A stretch of 64,000 bases of DNA from Hominiventricola aquisgranensis (GTDB taxonomy: Bacteria; Bacillota; Clostridia; Lachnospirales; Lachnospiraceae), in NCBI RefSeq assembly GCF_040096225.1, contig NZ_JBBMFC010000009.1:1-64000 (forward strand), given 5' to 3'. Within the stretch, counting starts at the first letter, position 1; each line of letters opens with the position of its first letter. The translations under genes and the position numbers were made by a program. Positions 57,140 through 64,000 of the stretch are shown here, piece by piece. Under the pieces are notes generated by a model, which worked only from the letters and a program-made list of their open reading frames with translations, was not told where the DNA came from and searched no databases.

Positions 57140-58375
57140 ATGAAAAGGAAACCGGAAAAATTATTGGCGCTGTTATTGACAATGGTAATATTGTTCATTT
57201 ATCAAAGTGTGCCAGTTGCAGCAGCTGCGGAGAAGCCAGCAGAGAGCAAAACAGCGGAGTATTCAATCAGCATTGCATGCAGTTCAACAGAGTATACAAC
57301 AATTGGTACTAATGCAGTAATGAATTTTAATTATGCAGCACAGCTGGCATTTAAAAATTATGTAGAGTCTGCCTCAGAGGGGAAAATAGCGGTAAATATT
57401 TATACAAATAGCTCACTTGGAAATGCATCCGAAATACTTTTACAATGTATGCAGGGAGTTATTGAATGTAGTACTGCAGGTGATTCAGATTTATCAAACT
57501 ATTATCCTAATATTCAAGTGTTTACAATACCGTATGCATTTGAAAATAGAGCAGAATTTTATGAGTTTTTAGATGGAGCATATTCCCAGAATATGTTTGA
57601 TGAAATTGCAAAGAGTACGGGTGTGAAAATTATAGCTGCGTTTGACAATGGCGGTTTCCGTAATTTTTCTAACAATATACATCAAATTCATACAGCAGAT
57701 GATTTGAAAGGCTTGAAAATCCGATGTATGCAGAGTGCATCTTACATTACAACATTAGAAACACTGGGAGCTGTTCCAACAGGACTTGCATTTAGCGAAT
57801 TGTACTCAGCACTGCAAACGGGAGTAGTAGATGGACAGGAAAATTCACCACTTGTTATGTTAGACAATTCAATTTATGAACAACAGAAATATTATACCTT
57901 GGATGGTCATTCTATTTCTCCGGCATTTATTATTGTAAATGAAAAATGGCTTCGTTCTCTGCCTGATGATTTACAGCAAGTAGTTCTAGATGGTGGAAAA
58001 ATAGCACAAACTGCTGCAAGAGGCACCATTGCATCAACAGAAGGAATGGCATTAAACTTTCTGAATGAAAAAGGGGTTGAGATTTATACACCAACACAAG
58101 AAGAACGCGAGACTTTTAAGGTTGCACAGCAGCCGGTCATGGAGTGGCTTGGAAGTGAAATTGGGGATAAAGCAGTAAGCGAGTTTATGGATGCATTGAT
58201 AGAGATTGAGCCAGCGGATACGCAAACGGTAGGAACATCCGTAAATGTATCAGGAGATCGGACAAATGTAGTTCCATACATTGTGATGATAGTGTTATTA
58301 GTGCTAGCACTTGCGGTAGTACTTATTAAATTAAAAAGAACAATAAAGAAATATGAAACGAATGGAATAATTTGA
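57140..58375 (+). CDS. TRAP transporter solute-binding protein (DctP) with C-terminal membrane anchor
   Basis: 411 residues. Signal peptide (LLALLLTMVILFIYQSVPVA), then a DctP fold: AYKFxE-like LAFKNYVESASEGKIAVNIY, the conserved region GGFRNFSNNIHQIHTADDLK-GLKIRCMQSASYITTLETLG and GVVDGQENSPLVMLDN. The Arg in LKGLKIRC normally binds the substrate carboxylate. Unusually, it ends in a hydrophobic helix (VVPYIVMIVLLVLALAVVLI) and a Lys-rich tail, so the binding protein is probably tethered to the membrane, replacing the lipid anchor of other Gram-positive binding proteins. Imports a sugar acid or similar carboxylate with DctQM. Confidence 0.9.
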   Translation: MKRKPEKLLALLLTMVILFIYQSVPVAAAAEKPAESKTAEYSISIACSSTEYTTIGTNAVMNFNYAAQLAFKNYVESASEGKIAVNIYTNSSLGNASEILLQCMQGVIECSTAGDSDLSNYYPNIQVFTIPYAFENRAEFYEFLDGAYSQNMFDEIAKSTGVKIIAAFDNGGFRNFSNNIHQIHTADDLKGLKIRCMQSASYITTLETLGAVPTGLAFSELYSALQTGVVDGQENSPLVMLDNSIYEQQKYYTLDGHSISPAFIIVNEKWLRSLPDDLQQVVLDGGKIAQTAARGTIASTEGMALNFLNEKGVEIYTPTQEERETFKVAQQPVMEWLGSEIGDKAVSEFMDALIEIEPADTQTVGTSVNVSGDRTNVVPYIVMIVLLVLALAVVLIKLKRTIKKYETNGII

Positions 58376-58398
58376 TAGTCTTCAGATAGGAGGACAGG

Positions 58399-58905
58399 AT
58401 GAAATTAAGAAAAGAATTGGATGAAATATCAGAGATTGTTGATAAGATAGTATCTTCTATCTGCATTGTATTGACAGCCATAATGTTTGTTGCGGTACTT
58501 TATCAGGTGTTTGGACGTTATGTAATATCGACGTCTATTGCATGGACAGAAGAGACTGCTAGATATTGTATGATTTGGTTGGCTTTTCTTGGTGCGAGCA
58601 TGTTGGTTCGGTCCTCAGAAAATTCGGCAGTAACATTTATCATAGATAAGTGTTCTGCTAAGAAACGCAGAATTTTGAATATTGTGATTCAGGGATTCAT
58701 GCTTATCTTTATGCTAACAATATTTATTATTTCCCTAGATCAGACACAGTATAGTCTCAATGAAATATCGCCGGCTTTACGGATCAGCATGTTCATACCA
58801 AAATCAAGTATTTTGTTTGGAAGTTTGCTGGTATCTTTACAACTGGTCTGGAAAATTATTGATTCAACATTAGAAATGAAAGAAGAATGGGAGGGGGAAA
58901 AGTAG
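58399..58905 (+). CDS. TRAP transporter small membrane subunit (DctQ)
   Basis: 168 residues with four hydrophobic segments. FGRYVISTSIAWTEETARYC-MIWLAFLGASMLVR is the conserved DctQ core. It bridges the binding protein and the DctM channel subunit. AGGAGG precedes ATG; 23 bp after dctP and one base before the dctM start codon. Confidence 0.92.
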   Translation: MKLRKELDEISEIVDKIVSSICIVLTAIMFVAVLYQVFGRYVISTSIAWTEETARYCMIWLAFLGASMLVRSSENSAVTFIIDKCSAKKRRILNIVIQGFMLIFMLTIFIISLDQTQYSLNEISPALRISMFIPKSSILFGSLLVSLQLVWKIIDSTLEMKEEWEGEK

Positions 58906-58906
58906 A

Positions 58907-60196
58907 GTGTTTCAGTTTGGAATTATCATGGTGATCTTGATAGGGACAATTTTAATAGGAATTCCTATATCGTATTCCATGGGAATTACGGGTTTGATTT
59001 ACATTTTAATTACAAATGCATCATATATTGCAATCATACCAAATCGACTTTATGAAGGTGTTAATCAGTTTCAGCTTTTGGCAATTCCCTTCTTCTTATT
59101 AGCTGCAGATATTATGATAAATGCGGATATTTCTGGAAAACTGTTTCGTTTTGTGAAACTGTTTGTTGGAAGATTTCGTGGAGGCCTAGCCTATGTTAAT
59201 GTAATTGTAAGTATGGTATTTGGAAGTGTTTCAGGAACGGCACTAGGTGATATTGCAGCACTGGGAAAAGTAGAAATGGATGCAATGGATGAAGAGGGAT
59301 ATGATAAGGACTTTTCGTGTGCACTAACAGCAGCATCATCACTTCAGAGTCCATTGATCCCGCCAAGTAATATTGCAGTATTATATGCCAGCGTCATGGG
59401 ACTTTCTGTTGGAGCATTATTTCTTGCTGGGCTTTTACCAGGAGTTATGCTCGGAATGGCACAAATTCTATACATTATTGCAGTGAGAGATAAAAAAAAC
59501 TTCCCGGCATGTAATGAGAAATATAGAGGTTCTCAAATAAAATCAATTATTCTTAACGGATTAATTACTTTAGGAATGCCGTTTATTATTATTGGAGGAG
59601 TGTTGGGTGGATATTTTACAGCAACAGAGTCAGCTAATATTGCATGTGTATATTCGTTGCTTTTAGGAATCATCGTATATAGAAATTATCATCTGAAAGA
59701 TTTTAAAAAAGCACTGGAAAATGTAGCACACCAAATGGCAAATATCTTTTTGATCATAGCATTTGCTTCTGTATTTGCCTGGATTATGGGAATGGAACGC
59801 ATCCCAGAACAAATAGCAGAATTGTTGCTCGGACTTTCAAGTAATAAGTACATATTGTTACTCTTGGTCAATATCTTCTTATTGTTAGTTGGTATGTTTA
59901 TGGACACAGGTGCAGCAATTATACTTTTTGCACCAATATTAGCGCCTATTATGTATGAAGTAGGAGTGCACCCGGTTCATTTTGCAGTAGTAGTTTTATT
60001 GAATCTTACATTAGGATTGATAACACCGCCGGTTGGAGTTGTACTTTATTCGGCAACTGCTGTTGGAAAAAGAAAATTCGAGGATGTGGTAAAATCATTG
60101 ATTCCATTTTTGATTATTTCTTTTAGTGTACTTGCAATTGTATGTTTGATTCCAGCCTGCACGTTGTTATTACCTGGAATGTTCGGATTCCTGTAA
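58907..60196 (+). CDS. TRAP transporter large membrane subunit (DctM)
   Basis: 429 residues, about 12 hydrophobic segments. IPFFLLAADIMINADISGKL, VNVIVSMVFGSVSGTALGDI, SLQSPLIPPSNIAVLYASVM and the C-terminal NLTLGLITPPVGVVLYSATA are diagnostic of DctM. It carries the substrate with Na+. Start is GTG 58907 after GGGAGGGGG; it follows dctQ by one base. Confidence 0.93.
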   Translation: MFQFGIIMVILIGTILIGIPISYSMGITGLIYILITNASYIAIIPNRLYEGVNQFQLLAIPFFLLAADIMINADISGKLFRFVKLFVGRFRGGLAYVNVIVSMVFGSVSGTALGDIAALGKVEMDAMDEEGYDKDFSCALTAASSLQSPLIPPSNIAVLYASVMGLSVGALFLAGLLPGVMLGMAQILYIIAVRDKKNFPACNEKYRGSQIKSIILNGLITLGMPFIIIGGVLGGYFTATESANIACVYSLLLGIIVYRNYHLKDFKKALENVAHQMANIFLIIAFASVFAWIMGMERIPEQIAELLLGLSSNKYILLLLVNIFLLLVGMFMDTGAAIILFAPILAPIMYEVGVHPVHFAVVVLLNLTLGLITPPVGVVLYSATAVGKRKFEDVVKSLIPFLIISFSVLAIVCLIPACTLLLPGMFGFL

Positions 60197-60211
60197 GTTT
60201 GGAGGTTAGAA

Positions 60212-61162
60212 ATGAAAGTATTGATATCATTGGGGAAAAGTTTTTATGAGATCTTTCCAGATTTGGGAACCTGGTTGAAACAAGCTGGATTAGAAGTGGT
60301 AGAGCAAGTATCAAGTGATCAGGAACCATCGAAAGAAGTGATCAAAAAGTTAGTGTCAGATGTAGATATCTATATAGTGGGGATTGATAAGATTGACCAT
60401 GAGGTTATAGATGCTGCACCAAAACTAAAGCTAATTATTAAGCATGGAGTTGGATACGATAATATTGATCTGGATTATGCAAAGAAAAAAGGTATAGCAG
60501 TAACTTTTGCAAGAGGATGTAATGCACAAAGTGTAGCTGAATTAGCAGTTGCATTGATGCTATCGGTATCTAGGGGAATTCCTGCAAAAAATGAAGAAAT
60601 AAAGCATGGTGGATGGAGCTTGTTTATGGGTTCAGAACTAAACGGGAAGCAATTGGGATTAGTAGGTTACGGAAATATTGGAAGTCGAGTTGCAAAAATT
60701 ACTCAGGCTTTTGGAATGGAAGTGACGGCTTATGATCCATATATAGAATCTGAAGTACTAGAAAAAGCAGGGATAAAGAAAGGTAGTCTGGAAGAAGTTT
60801 TAAGCCAGTCGGATTTTATTTCTCTTCATGCTCCAGCAACAAAAGAAAATGAAAATCTGATTAGAGCTGAGACATTACAATTGATGAAATCTTCAGCATA
60901 TTTGATAAACACAGCAAGAGGAGCTCTGGTAAATGAGCAGGATTTAAAAAATGCAATTTTAGAAAAAAGAATTGCTGGGGCTGCTATGGATGTGTTTTGC
61001 ACCGAACCACCTGAAAAAGAACTGGTTTGCTTGGAAAAAATAGTTTGTACTCCTCATTTAGGAGCATGTACAGTTGATAGTGCGAGAAGACTTTCAGATA
61101 TTTCATATGAAAATGTAATGAATTATGTAAATAACCGGCCACTAAAAAATAGGTTGGTATAA
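60212..61162 (+). CDS. D-isomer-specific 2-hydroxyacid dehydrogenase
   Basis: 316 residues, phosphoglycerate-dehydrogenase-like. NAD-binding LGLVGYGNIGSRVAKITQAF, with Asp in VTAYDPYIES; catalytic Arg in NTARGALVNEQDL, Glu in AMDVFCTEPPEKE and His in CTPHLGACTVDSA. It interconverts a 2-hydroxyacid and 2-ketoacid in the cytosol. Between the TRAP genes and an aldolase, it probably oxidises or reduces the imported acid. TTGGAGG precedes ATG. Confidence 0.9.
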   Translation: MKVLISLGKSFYEIFPDLGTWLKQAGLEVVEQVSSDQEPSKEVIKKLVSDVDIYIVGIDKIDHEVIDAAPKLKLIIKHGVGYDNIDLDYAKKKGIAVTFARGCNAQSVAELAVALMLSVSRGIPAKNEEIKHGGWSLFMGSELNGKQLGLVGYGNIGSRVAKITQAFGMEVTAYDPYIESEVLEKAGIKKGSLEEVLSQSDFISLHAPATKENENLIRAETLQLMKSSAYLINTARGALVNEQDLKNAILEKRIAGAAMDVFCTEPPEKELVCLEKIVCTPHLGACTVDSARRLSDISYENVMNYVNNRPLKNRLV

Positions 61163-61179
61163 AATAGGAGGAATATATT

Positions 61180-62181
61180 ATGTCAATGAAACCGCAGGAA
61201 ATGAAAGAACACACAAAAGGTATTTTCCATCTGTCGTTAACTCCATTTGATAAAAATGGGAATCTGGATATACCAGCATTAAAGCAAAGTATAAGAATGG
61301 TTACTGAAAATCCATTGTTGGAAAATGAGGACGTGGTCTTTCTTGCACTTGGGACCACCGGTGAATTTTATGCAATGTCTGAGGAAGAAAATAAAAAAGT
61401 AATTGATGTTGTTACACAGGAAGTAAATGGAAAATTCCCTGTGATGATTGGAACAGGACGAGCTGGAACTAGAAACACGATTGAAATTTCCAAATATGCA
61501 CAGGAAGCAGGCGCAGATGGTCTGTTAGTAATTCCACCATATTATACAATGCCGACTACAGATGGGGTCATTCGACATTTTGAATCTGTTGCTGAATCTG
61601 TTGATATTGGAATCACAATTTACAACAATCCGGCAGCAAGTAAGTTATGGCTTCCGGCACCGGTAATTAAAAGACTGTCAAAAGTTGATAATATTATTGG
61701 ATTAAAAGAAAATACAAATAACCCAATGGCATTTTTAGGGATGTTACAGACAATTGATGAAAAAGATATGGCAGTTTTTGCAGGACTTGGACATTTTATG
61801 TATCAGTTTATGTGTTTCCATGGATGCAAAGGCTTTGTTACAGAAATGTTAAATTATGCACCGCATTTAGCAGTAGACTTATACCATGCAGGACTTGAAA
61901 AGGATGCAGCTAAAGTCCGTGAAGTGGCAGATAAGATGAATCTTTTCTGGAATTGGGTATTCCGACTTGCTGCAAAGCATTCTTTAATTCCATCAGCAGT
62001 ACATCCAATGAATCAGCTGCCGAATGATATGCCGTATTATCAGGCTGCAAACAAAGCAGCAGCGCAGCTGTGTGGTATGCCATCAGGTGCAGCTCGTGCT
62101 CCGATGGAGAACATTCCAGAAGAAGAGATTCCGGAACTGCGTCAGATTTTAAAAGAGATGGGTTGCAATGTAGTTGCATAG
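61180..62181 (+). CDS. DHDPS/N-acetylneuraminate lyase-family aldolase
   Basis: 333 residues. (beta/alpha)8 family signatures: FLALGTTGEFYAMSEEENKK (GTTGE), IYNNPAASKLW (YNxP with the catalytic Tyr) and IIGLKENTNNPMAFLG (Schiff-base Lys in GLKE). Members catalyse aldol cleavage, condensation or dehydration of 2-keto acids (KDG-type, NANA, DapA). It is not likely to be the biosynthetic DapA because of its catabolic operon and its ~40-residue extra length. ATG follows TAGGAGG. Last gene of the operon, with a strong terminator behind. Confidence 0.88.
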   Translation: MSMKPQEMKEHTKGIFHLSLTPFDKNGNLDIPALKQSIRMVTENPLLENEDVVFLALGTTGEFYAMSEEENKKVIDVVTQEVNGKFPVMIGTGRAGTRNTIEISKYAQEAGADGLLVIPPYYTMPTTDGVIRHFESVAESVDIGITIYNNPAASKLWLPAPVIKRLSKVDNIIGLKENTNNPMAFLGMLQTIDEKDMAVFAGLGHFMYQFMCFHGCKGFVTEMLNYAPHLAVDLYHAGLEKDAAKVREVADKMNLFWNWVFRLAAKHSLIPSAVHPMNQLPNDMPYYQAANKAAAQLCGMPSGAARAPMENIPEEEIPELRQILKEMGCNVVA

Positions 62182-62240
62182 CATTATCGAAGTTAATTCT
62201 ACATAAGTCATTATGTAGATCGTTCTATAAGGAAAATAGG

Positions 62241-62276
62241 AGATTTCCCGGGTTGACAAACCCGGGAAATCTTTTT
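62241..62276 (+). terminator. Terminator of the TRAP operon
   Basis: Perfect 14-bp stem AGATTTCCCGGGTT / AACCCGGGAAATCT with 4-nt loop and TTTT tail. A smaller perfect hairpin, TCTACATAA / TTATGTAGA, lies before it at 62198-62219. Confidence 0.9.
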
Positions 62277-62365
62277 ATCATGGATAGATAATGGAGTTTA
62301 TACTTGCATGAAAAACGGCTGCCGACGAGAAGGCGCGGCGGCTAAGGAAAAGGAGATTGCAAACA

Positions 62366-63802
62366 ATGGCAAAAGACAAGAAGTTAGTAGAAGGCATCAC
62401 TTCCATGGACGTGGATTTCGCCCAGTGGTACACCGATGTCGTGAAGAAAGCGGAGCTGTGTGATTATACCAGCGTAAAGGGATGCATGGTGATCAAACCG
62501 GCTGGCTATGCGATCTGGGAAAATATTCAGAAAGAGCTTGACCGCAGATTTAAGGAGACAGGTGTAGAGAATGTATATCTGCCGATGCTGATCCCGGAGA
62601 GTCTGCTTCAGAAAGAGAAAGATCATGTAGAAGGTTTTGCACCGGAGGTTGCATGGGTAACTCATGGTGGACTGGAGCCGCTGCAGGAGCGTATGTGTAT
62701 CCGTCCGACTTCTGAGACTCTGTTCTGTGATTTTTATCAGAAAGAGGTTCATTCCTACAGAGATCTTCCGAAAGTATATAATCAGTGGTGTTCTGTACTT
62801 CGTTGGGAGAAGACGACCAGACCGTTCCTTCGTTCCAGAGAGTTCCTGTGGCAGGAAGGACATACGGTTCATGCAACGGAGGAAGATGCAGAGGCACGTA
62901 CTCAGCAGATGCTGAATGTATATGCTGATTTTTGCGAGCAGGTGCTTGCAATGCCGGTGATCAAAGGTCGCAAAACGGATAAGGAAAAATTTGCAGGAGC
63001 AACTGCAACTTATACGATCGAGGCACTGATGCATGACGGAAAAGCACTGCAGTCAGGTACCAGCCATAACTTCGGTGATGGATTTGCACGTGCATTTGGC
63101 ATTCAGTTTACGGATAAAGATAATCAGCTGAAGTATGTACATCAGACTTCCTGGGGTGTGACTACCCGTCTGATCGGTGCAATCATCATGGTTCATGGTG
63201 ATGATTCCGGTCTGGTGCTGCCGCCGCGGATCGCTCCGGTACAGACTATGATCATTCCGGTTGCACAGCACAAGGAAGGTGTTCTTGACAAAGCATATGA
63301 GCTGAGAGATAAGCTGGCTCGTCAGTTTAAGGTAAAAGTTGATGATTCCGAGAAATCTCCGGGATGGAAATTCGCAGAGCAGGAGATTAAAGGAATCCCG
63401 ACCCGTATTGAGATCGGTCCGAAGGATATTGAGGCAAATCAGGCCGTGATCGTTCGCCGTGATACCAGAGAAAAGATCGTGGTATCCTTAGATGAGATCG
63501 AGACCAAGCTGGGTGAGATTCTTGAGACTATGCAGCATGATATGCTGGAGAAGGCAAGAGCACACAGAGATTCTCATACGTATGATGCAACTACTTATGA
63601 AGAGTTCGTAGAGACTATCAATAACAAACCGGGATTTGTAAGAGCTATGTGGTGTGGAGATCAGGCTTGTGAGGATAAGATCAAGGAAGATACCACCGCT
63701 ACCAGCCGCTGCATGCCGTTTGAGCAGCATCAGCTGTCTGATAAATGTGTCTGCTGTGGAAGACCGGCGAAAAAAATGGTATATTGGGGCAAAGCATACT
63801 AA
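62366..63802 (+). CDS. proS: Prolyl-tRNA synthetase, type 3 (archaeal/eukaryotic-like)
   Basis: 478 residues from ATG 62366 (AAAGGAG upstream; a TTG at 62357 is too near it). Class II motifs: motif 2 VLRWEKTTRPFLRSREFLWQ and motif 3 region RLIGAIIMVHGDDSGLVLPP; TSETLFCDFYQKEVHSYRDL binds proline/adenylate. There is no ~180-residue editing insertion, and the C-terminus has a Cys-rich zinc domain (MWCGDQACED...DKCVCCGRPA) ending in Tyr, which is the type 3 form. It charges tRNA-Pro. No T-box is visible upstream. Confidence 0.95.
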   Translation: MAKDKKLVEGITSMDVDFAQWYTDVVKKAELCDYTSVKGCMVIKPAGYAIWENIQKELDRRFKETGVENVYLPMLIPESLLQKEKDHVEGFAPEVAWVTHGGLEPLQERMCIRPTSETLFCDFYQKEVHSYRDLPKVYNQWCSVLRWEKTTRPFLRSREFLWQEGHTVHATEEDAEARTQQMLNVYADFCEQVLAMPVIKGRKTDKEKFAGATATYTIEALMHDGKALQSGTSHNFGDGFARAFGIQFTDKDNQLKYVHQTSWGVTTRLIGAIIMVHGDDSGLVLPPRIAPVQTMIIPVAQHKEGVLDKAYELRDKLARQFKVKVDDSEKSPGWKFAEQEIKGIPTRIEIGPKDIEANQAVIVRRDTREKIVVSLDEIETKLGEILETMQHDMLEKARAHRDSHTYDATTYEEFVETINNKPGFVRAMWCGDQACEDKIKEDTTATSRCMPFEQHQLSDKCVCCGRPAKKMVYWGKAY

Positions 63803-63830
63803 GTCGATGCCTGTAAAACTGTAATTTGCG

Positions 63831-63865
63831 TCCCGGCTTCTGAGAAGGAAGCCGGGATGTTTTGT
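63831..63865 (+). terminator. Terminator of proS
   Basis: TCCCGGCTTC / GAAGCCGGGA, perfect 10-bp stem with a 7-nt loop, followed by TGTTTTGTT. Confidence 0.85.
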
Positions 63866-63938
63866 TCACAGGGAAATACGCAGATGTGTGAAATTGTGAA
63901 TACTGAAAATAAACGGAATATGATTACAAGGAGTCAGA

Positions 63939-64000
63939 ATGTATAGAATTGACGTTCCGGAAAAAGTTGAACATATTATAGATACTTTGACTGCGGCAGG
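63939..64000 (+). CDS. cca: 5' end of CCA tRNA nucleotidyltransferase
   Basis: Only 20 codons are in the window: MYRIDVPEKVEHIIDTLTAA. The I-x-x-P-x-x-V-x-x-I-I-x-x-L pattern is the usual N-terminus of the Firmicute CCA-adding enzyme, just before its GGxVRD motif, which would lie beyond the edge. ATG 63939 follows AAGGAG at 5-6 nt. It would add CCA to tRNAs such as the tRNA-Lys here, which lacks an encoded CCA. Confidence 0.6.
   Translation, partial: MYRIDVPEKVEHIIDTLTAA

Noticed and set aside
1..64000. CRISPR arrays, rRNA operons, prophage modules, intact insertion sequences
   Set aside because: I found no regularly spaced repeats with unique spacers, no rRNA motifs, no phage structural genes and no full transposase; only relics and palindromic repeats.

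Overview
The window looks like chromosomal DNA from a spore-forming, anaerobic, low-GC Firmicute of class Clostridia, most probably a gut Lachnospiraceae. The evidence is a T-box leader controlling ileS, a spoIID/spoIIQ-like gene pair with a sigma-E-type promoter, tandem Spo0A boxes, a PerR plus reverse-rubrerythrin pair, a YolD/Y-polymerase SOS operon, KtrAB, and small DUF families (DUF6054, DUF6147, DUF4367, TSCPD) that I associate with Lachnospiraceae. Genus cannot be fixed by eye.

Layout. 1-4430 is a decayed accessory patch: a relaxase tail, a 5'-truncated AgrC-type kinase abutting a 5'-truncated surface protein, a gutted DUF4143 ATPase, and an AbiEi-type antitoxin whose toxin partner has been cut down to a stub. 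4458-6392 holds a lipoprotein, DUF6054 and AIM24. 6586-13250 is a compact six-gene catabolic island (PucR regulator, C-N hydrolase, NCS1 permease, M29/NicX-like metalloenzyme, Asp/Glu/hydantoin-type racemase, DUF1177). It is far more GC-rich than its flanks and sits between two copies of a 12-nt direct repeat. 13659-15988 carries small accessory genes. 16247-21334 is a thiol/redox and metal cluster (thioredoxin, CoA-disulfide reductase-rhodanese, Crp/Fnr regulator, DUF134-NifX protein, Bcp, YaaA). 21529-28305 has transporters, a D,D-carboxypeptidase, a YkvI-like membrane protein and a thiamine-binding protein. In between, at 27528-27830, lies a very short locus with the full architecture of an Fst/par-like type I toxin-antitoxin system.

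28376-44853 is mostly core: T-box/ileS, glycogen phosphorylase, spoIID/spoIIQ-like genes, hemolysin III, an NlpC/P60 hydrolase, perR and rubrerythrin, trmB, tRNA-Lys, a GIY-YIG protein, a Spo0A-box-preceded soluble histidine kinase, HIT, an ECF-like sigma factor and murG. 44949-50820 has a DUF4367 (anti-sigma-like) protein, DUF6147, a GC-rich structured intergenic region that may be a noncoding RNA, TSCPD, mtnN, and the SOS operon. 51168-56247 contains pgi, an RluA-type synthase, an AI-2E/YtvI-type membrane protein and ktrB-ktrA. 56392-62181 is a FadR-controlled TRAP transporter operon with a D-2-hydroxyacid dehydrogenase and a DHDPS-family aldolase/lyase. proS and the 5' end of cca close the window.

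Across the intergenic spaces there is a family of palindromic, MITE-like repeats (ends TTCAGAGCC/GGCTCTGAA) and several other hairpin-rich elements. The observations most worth following are the type I toxin-antitoxin locus, the GC-rich DUF1177 catabolic island, and the structured region at 46490-46866.
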